DNA of 15,948 bases, from contig JBFELL010000053.1 in the NCBI GenBank assembly GCA_041552135.1, positions 1 through 15,948 of the forward strand, read 5' to 3'. The notes beneath the pieces were generated by a model that saw only the letters and a list, made by a program, of their open reading frames with translations, was not told where the DNA came from and ran no database searches. The DNA is from SZUA-186 sp041552135 (GTDB lineage: Bacteria; Pseudomonadota; Gammaproteobacteria; UBA9214). The position numbers and the translations under genes were made by a program. Shown here piece by piece: positions 11,942-15,948 of this stretch; positions within the stretch are counted from its first letter, which is position 1, and every line of letters begins with the position of its first letter.

Positions 11942-13023
11942 TGGCTTTCTCCTGTAACAGGTTCACCGGAAGACTGGCTTGCAGATAGCTTGCCCTGCCG
12001 CCTGGCGGCCTCCTCGGCAGTCAGCACACCACCCGCCTCCTCGACCTCCCGGGCCCAGCGGTCATGGTGTGATCGTGCCCAGTTGAGATCGACATAACCG
12101 TGAGTCATGGCACCCAGTGTACCTTCCACACCGGCCGTGCCCAGGTAGATGTGGCCAAATGATACGGCGATCACGATCAGTGCCGCGATACCGTGCAACA
12201 CATGTGACAGCCCCATAATCACGCGGCCCTGGCCGAACACGGCAAAATCCAGAATCAGCCCGCTCACGCATAGTACGATGCCACCGAGCACAGCGATCCA
12301 GAACCAGATCTTCTCACCGGCATTGAAGCGCCCGGCGCTGACATGACCACCCAGCAGGCCACCCCCCTTCAACAGCCATTTCATATCACCGCGCGCGTAG
12401 ACATTGTCCTTCGCGAAAGTGATAAACAGCATCAGCAGGGCAACCAGGAAAAGGGGACCGAACAGGTTGTGCGCCTCCTTGCAGGCGGTTGCCGTTACGC
12501 CAAAACCTTCCGGGCCAAGCAGCGGGATGAGCACGTAACGACCGTAGAGAAGAATCAGGCCCGTCAGAGCAAGGAACCAGAACAGCCCTGCCGTGAACCA
12601 GTGCACGGTACGTTCCGTGACGCTGAATCGCTGAAGCTGGCTTCCGGCCGGTCCGTCCTGAATGCGCAATGGCCCGCGCAGGAAATAGAACAGCAGAATA
12701 ACGGCCAGCACGACGCCCATCAGGGCGGCGCCGTACGGCACCAGTCTCTGCATGCGGAACTGGCGCCACTCCTCGCCGTAGTAGTTGATCAGGACACCGC
12801 TGTCGACACCCTTGACCTGTGTGCTGCCGCTCACGCCGCGGTCACGCTGGCGCACGTCACGCCAGAACTCCGCACCCGGGTTGGCGACCTTGCCGGCGAA
12901 CGGATCCAGCTCGGCGACGGCATAGGGTACCAGCGGCAGTACCAGTGTCACCACCAGCAGCGACAACAGCGAGTAAAGGACGACACGATGATGCCGGTTG
13001 CGTGACGACACGTTATTGCTCAT
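11938..13023 (-). CDS. fdhC: Formate dehydrogenase gamma subunit, cytochrome b
   Basis: 361 residues from ATG 13023, preceded by GGAGGAG. The frame is open to 13068, but that extension has no SD. An N-terminal hydrophobic segment (13-37) is followed by a periplasmic stretch containing AEFWRDVRQRDRGVSG and GVLINYYGEEWRQFR, seen in the FdhC type that is longer than E. coli FdnI. The cytochrome b core follows, with helices near 96-116, 142-160, 187-204, 239-262 and 276-297. Probable haem ligands include H141 (TVHWFTAG), H185 (EAHNLFGP), H274 or H277 (LSHVLHG) and H291 (SFGHIYLG). The protein anchors FdhAB at the outer face of the membrane and passes electrons to quinone. Its stop overlaps the next start. 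Confidence 0.92.
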   Translation of the reverse strand: MSNNVSSRNRHHRVVLYSLLSLLVVTLVLPLVPYAVAELDPFAGKVANPGAEFWRDVRQRDRGVSGSTQVKGVDSGVLINYYGEEWRQFRMQRLVPYGAALMGVVLAVILLFYFLRGPLRIQDGPAGSQLQRFSVTERTVHWFTAGLFWFLALTGLILLYGRYVLIPLLGPEGFGVTATACKEAHNLFGPLFLVALLMLFITFAKDNVYARGDMKWLLKGGGLLGGHVSAGRFNAGEKIWFWIAVLGGIVLCVSGLILDFAVFGQGRVIMGLSHVLHGIAALIVIAVSFGHIYLGTAGVEGTLGAMTHGYVDLNWARSHHDRWAREVEEAGGVLTAEEAARRQGKLSASQSSGEPVTGESQ

Positions 13024-13111
13024 ACACACTGACTCCTCCCGCCGGCCCGGCAGCGGGCCGCCTGCCATGCTTCAGGTCACTGAATCGCATTCAACCGGAC
13101 AGCGCTTGCGG

Positions 13112-13747
13112 CTAGTCGCCGCCCGTCGCCTTGCCCTGCACGGCCCTGCTTTTGCGCAGACCGGGTTTGTCGTAGGCGACCCCCCAGCCCCAGGACAGCC
13201 CGGAGGAACCGCGCCAGGTCACACGCTCGCGGTAGATGTCGGAGACGGTGTCGCCGTCGCCTGCAAGCAGCGCCCGGGTGGCGCACATCTCGGCGCACAG
13301 CGGCAGCTTGCCCTCGGCCAGCCGGTTGCTGCCATACCTGGCACGCTCCTCGGGCGAGTTGTCCTCCTCGGGACCACCGGCGCAGAAGGTGCACTTGTCC
13401 ATCTTGCCGCGCTGGCCGAACACACCCTCCTGCGGGAACTGTGGTGCGCCGAAGGGGCAGGCATAGAAGCAGTAGCCGCAGCCGATGCAGATGTCCTTGT
13501 CATGCAGCACGACACCATCATCGGTGTAGTAGAAGCAGTCGACCGGACAGACGGCGACACAGGGCGCATCGGTGCAGTGCATGCAGGCAACCGACATGGA
13601 GCGCTCGCCCGGGGAGCCGTCATTGATGGTCACCACCCGGCGGCGGTTGACCCCCCAGGGCACCTCGTTCTCGTTCTTGCAGGCCGTGACACAGGCATTG
13701 CATTCGATGCACCGTTCAACGTCACAGAGAAATTTCATTCGGGCCAT
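13112..13747 (-). CDS. fdhB: Formate dehydrogenase beta subunit, four-cluster ferredoxin
   Basis: 211 residues from ATG 13747, with GGAGGAG about 9 nt upstream. An upstream in-frame start at 13798 would overlap fdhA and has no SD. Four cysteine groups bind four [4Fe-4S] clusters: C13, 16, 19, 23 (CIECNACVTAC); C55, 58, 63, 67; C87, 90, 93, 97 (CIGCGYCFYAC); and C119, C122 with C151, C155. It relays electrons from FdhA to FdhC. There is no signal peptide or C-terminal membrane helix (E. coli FdnH has the latter), so it would be exported by hitchhiking on a Tat signal of FdhA, as in Wolinella-type enzymes. It starts 20 bp after the fdhA stop. Confidence 0.93.
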   Translation of the reverse strand: MARMKFLCDVERCIECNACVTACKNENEVPWGVNRRRVVTINDGSPGERSMSVACMHCTDAPCVAVCPVDCFYYTDDGVVLHDKDICIGCGYCFYACPFGAPQFPQEGVFGQRGKMDKCTFCAGGPEEDNSPEERARYGSNRLAEGKLPLCAEMCATRALLAGDGDTVSDIYRERVTWRGSSGLSWGWGVAYDKPGLRKSRAVQGKATGGD

Positions 13748-13767
13748 GATCTGATCTCCTCCGCTAC

Positions 13768-15948
13768 TCAAGCTCGGCTGATACGGCACAGGGAACACTT
13801 GGTCTCCTGCATCTGCGTCACGGAATCGTAACCGTAGGTGAATGCCGTGTTGCAGGCCTCACCCAGCACGTAGGGGTCGCTGCCCGCCGGGTACTTGTCC
13901 CGCAGGTCCTTACCCTGGAAATGCCCGCCGAAGTGGAACGGCATCCACACCACACCCGGTGCCACGCCCTCCTGGGTCACCTTGGCCATGACCTTGACGC
14001 GCCCGCCCTCGGGGCCTTCCACCCAGATCTGCTGGCCGTCACGAATGCCGTTGTTGTTGGCATCGACGATGTTGATCTCGGCGAACATGTCCTGCTGCAG
14101 TTCCGCCAGCCAGGGATTGGAGCGCGTCTCGTCACCGCCGCCCTCGTATTCCACCAGTCGGCCGCTGGTCATGATCAGCGGATACTCGCCCGTGTAGTCC
14201 TTCGCCTGGATGGAGCCGTAGCGGGTCGGCAGGCGATAGAACGACTTGCGGTCCTCGTAGCTCGGATATTTCTCCACCAGGTCGCGCCGCGAGGTATAAA
14301 GCGGCTCGCGGTGCACCGGCACCGGATCGGGGAAGGTCCAGACCACGGCGCGCGCCTTGGCGTTGCCGAACGGTGAGCAGCCGTGCGCAATGGCGACCCG
14401 CTGGATGCCGCCGGAACGGTCGGTCTTCCAGTTCTTGCCCTCGGCCAGCTGTTTTTCATCGTCCGTCAAATCATTCCACCAGCCGAGCTTCTTCAGCATG
14501 TCGGCGGTGAACTCCGGGTGACCGTCCTTGAGTTCGTTGCCCTGCGGATAGGAGCCCTCGGCCAGCAGGTTGACACCGTCTCGCTCCACGCCGAAACGGG
14601 CGCGGAAGTTCAGACCGCCGCGCGCCACCGGCATGCTGGTGTCGTACAGGTTGGGTGTGCCCGGGTGGCCCATTTCAGCGGTGCCCCAGCAGGGCCAGGG
14701 CATGCCGTAGTAATCGCCGTTCGCCGGACCGCCCTTCGCCTCCAGCGTGGTGTAGTCGAAGGTATGCCAGTTCTGCTGATGCTGCTTCAGTCGTTCCGGG
14801 CTCTGCCCGGTATAGCCGATGGTCCACATGCCCTTGTTGAACTCGCGGGTGATGTCCTCGATGTTGGGCTCGTCGTTCTCCACCGCGATGTGCCTGCACA
14901 GCTCGTCGGCAAAGCCCAGCTTGCCGGCCAGCCTGTACATGATGGTGTGATCCGGCAGCGACTCGAACAGCGGATCGAAGATCTTGTCGCGCCACTGTAT
15001 GGAACGGTTGGAGGCAGTGCACGAGCCGTAGGTCTCGAACTGGGTGGCCGCCGGCAGCAGATAGACGCCGTCGGTGCGGTCGTGCATGACGGCGCTGACC
15101 GTCGGGTAGGGATCGATGATGACCATGAGGTCCAGCTTCTCCATGGCCTCCTTCATCTCGGGGCCGCGTGTCTGGCTGTTGGGTGCATGCCCCCAGAACA
15201 CCATGGCGCGGACTGTGTCCTTCTGGGCCATGTTGGCCTTGTCCTCGAGCACACCGTCGATCCAGCGCGACACCGGGATGCCCTTGGTGTTCATCGGCTT
15301 GACCGGCTTGCCCTTGGCTTCCTCGTAGCTGCCCTGGTCGAAGCGGTCGACCAGCCAGTCGTGGTCGATGTCCCAGACTGCGGCCCAGTGTTTCCAGGCA
15401 CCACCCGACAGGCCGTAGTAACCCGGCAGGGTGTGGCTCAGCACGCCGAAGTCGGTGGCGCCCTGCACGTTGTCGTGGCCGCGGAAGATGTTGGTACCGC
15501 CGCCGCTGACACCCATGTTGCCGAGCGCCAGCTGGAACACGCAGTAGGCACGGGTATTGTTGTTGCCGATGGTGTGCTGGGTGCCGCCCATGCACCAGAT
15601 GAACGTGCCCGGGCGGTGTTCCGCCATGAGTTTCGCTGCACGCTTGACGGTCTCCTCCGGCACGCCGGAGACACGCTCGACCTCGTCCGGTGTCCACTTC
15701 GCCACCTCGGCACGGATGTCGTCCATGCCGTAGACACGCTGGCGGATGAACGCCTTGTCTTCCCAGCCGTTCTCGAAGATGTGCCAGAGCATGCCCCAGA
15801 CCACCGGCACGTCGGTGCCGGGACGGATACGCATAAAGAGGTCGGCATGCGCCGCGGTGCGGGTGAAGCGCGGGTCGATAACGATCAGCGGCGCCTTGTT
15901 GCGCTCCGTGGCCCGGAACACATGCTGCATCGATACCGGGTGCGCCTC
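13768..15948 (-). CDS. fdhA: Formate dehydrogenase alpha (catalytic) subunit, N-terminus beyond window
   Basis: About 726 residues are visible. The frame stays open through the right edge, so the Met at 15930 is internal. Family members are roughly 950 residues. Visible are molybdopterin oxidoreductase blocks: PLIVIDPRFTRTAAHADL, FIWCMGGTQHTIGNNNTRAY, GNMGVSGGGTNIFRGHDNVQ followed by GATDFG (a formate dehydrogenase-specific Gly-rich stretch), the long middle domain, and the C-terminal cofactor-binding domain (YPLIMTSGRLVEY; VWMPFHFGG; GEACNTAFTYGYDSVTQ). The missing part would carry the Tat signal, the first [4Fe-4S] cluster and the catalytic Sec or Cys, so selenium dependence cannot be judged. 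The enzyme oxidises formate (or reduces CO2) at a bis-MGD cofactor holding Mo or W. Linkage to tupABC favours W, as inference. It is the first visible gene of the five-gene operon. Confidence 0.95.
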   Translation of the reverse strand, partial: EAHPVSMQHVFRATERNKAPLIVIDPRFTRTAAHADLFMRIRPGTDVPVVWGMLWHIFENGWEDKAFIRQRVYGMDDIRAEVAKWTPDEVERVSGVPEETVKRAAKLMAEHRPGTFIWCMGGTQHTIGNNNTRAYCVFQLALGNMGVSGGGTNIFRGHDNVQGATDFGVLSHTLPGYYGLSGGAWKHWAAVWDIDHDWLVDRFDQGSYEEAKGKPVKPMNTKGIPVSRWIDGVLEDKANMAQKDTVRAMVFWGHAPNSQTRGPEMKEAMEKLDLMVIIDPYPTVSAVMHDRTDGVYLLPAATQFETYGSCTASNRSIQWRDKIFDPLFESLPDHTIMYRLAGKLGFADELCRHIAVENDEPNIEDITREFNKGMWTIGYTGQSPERLKQHQQNWHTFDYTTLEAKGGPANGDYYGMPWPCWGTAEMGHPGTPNLYDTSMPVARGGLNFRARFGVERDGVNLLAEGSYPQGNELKDGHPEFTADMLKKLGWWNDLTDDEKQLAEGKNWKTDRSGGIQRVAIAHGCSPFGNAKARAVVWTFPDPVPVHREPLYTSRRDLVEKYPSYEDRKSFYRLPTRYGSIQAKDYTGEYPLIMTSGRLVEYEGGGDETRSNPWLAELQQDMFAEINIVDANNNGIRDGQQIWVEGPEGGRVKVMAKVTQEGVAPGVVWMPFHFGGHFQGKDLRDKYPAGSDPYVLGEACNTAFTYGYDSVTQMQETKCSLCRISRA

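Noticed and set aside
13748..13798. Longer fdhB start overlapping fdhA
   Set aside because: No SD at 13798. ATG 13747 has GGAGGAG and gives the usual short N-terminus before the first cluster.
14675..15697. 340-codon minus-strand open frame in another phase
   Set aside because: Overlaps fdhA in a shifted frame; Arg/His/Gly-rich translation typical of a shadow.

Overview
The window looks like a GC-rich gammaproteobacterial chromosome segment. The evidence is the gene families present (a ComM/YifB-type ATPase, a periplasmic-type formate dehydrogenase, a TupABC transporter, GTAG-type REP hairpins). A lineage such as Chromatiales or another sulfur-oxidising or denitrifying group is plausible, but no marker here fixes the genus. 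No rRNA, tRNA, CRISPR array or intact mobile element is visible.

Left part (1-3300): the C-terminal two thirds of a ComM/YifB-like AAA+ ATPase runs off the left edge. It converges on an orphan TAXI-like periplasmic binding protein, which has an operator-like inverted repeat in its leader. A secreted DUF3365/Tll0287-like haem protein follows on the minus strand. The next 477 bp are non-coding but unusually structured. They hold several perfect hairpins, a quasi-palindromic sigma54-like element and an NtrC-like site.

Middle part (3300-9916): molybdenum/tungsten cofactor genes and tungstate uptake. mobB converges on a moeA-moaB pair, and three REP hairpins lie between them. Beyond moeA come a decayed copy of the 3' end of tupC, a gene for a Met-rich membrane-anchored coiled-coil protein, and the compact tupABC operon (tungstate ABC transporter). 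moaC diverges from tupA across only 39 bp.

Right part (9921-15948): a minus-strand operon of five genes. It encodes the catalytic subunit of formate dehydrogenase (cut by the right edge), its four-cluster ferredoxin subunit, its cytochrome b subunit, a NarI/DsrM/HdrE-like cytochrome b, and an HdrD/DsrK/GlpC-like iron-sulfur protein with one intact and one degenerate CCG domain.

Taken together, the window reads as a supply-and-use locus. TupABC imports tungstate, MoaC, MoaB, MoeA and MobB build and mature the pyranopterin cofactor, and the formate dehydrogenase uses it. That this enzyme carries tungsten is an inference from gene neighbourhood. The most unusual element is the pairing of formate dehydrogenase with a two-gene HdrED/DsrMK-like module, which may connect the quinone pool to a cytoplasmic thiol, disulfide or persulfide reaction. 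Several starts were moved from the longest open frame to an internal ATG with a better Shine-Dalgarno sequence or signal peptide (1993, 6854, 9394, 13023, 13747).
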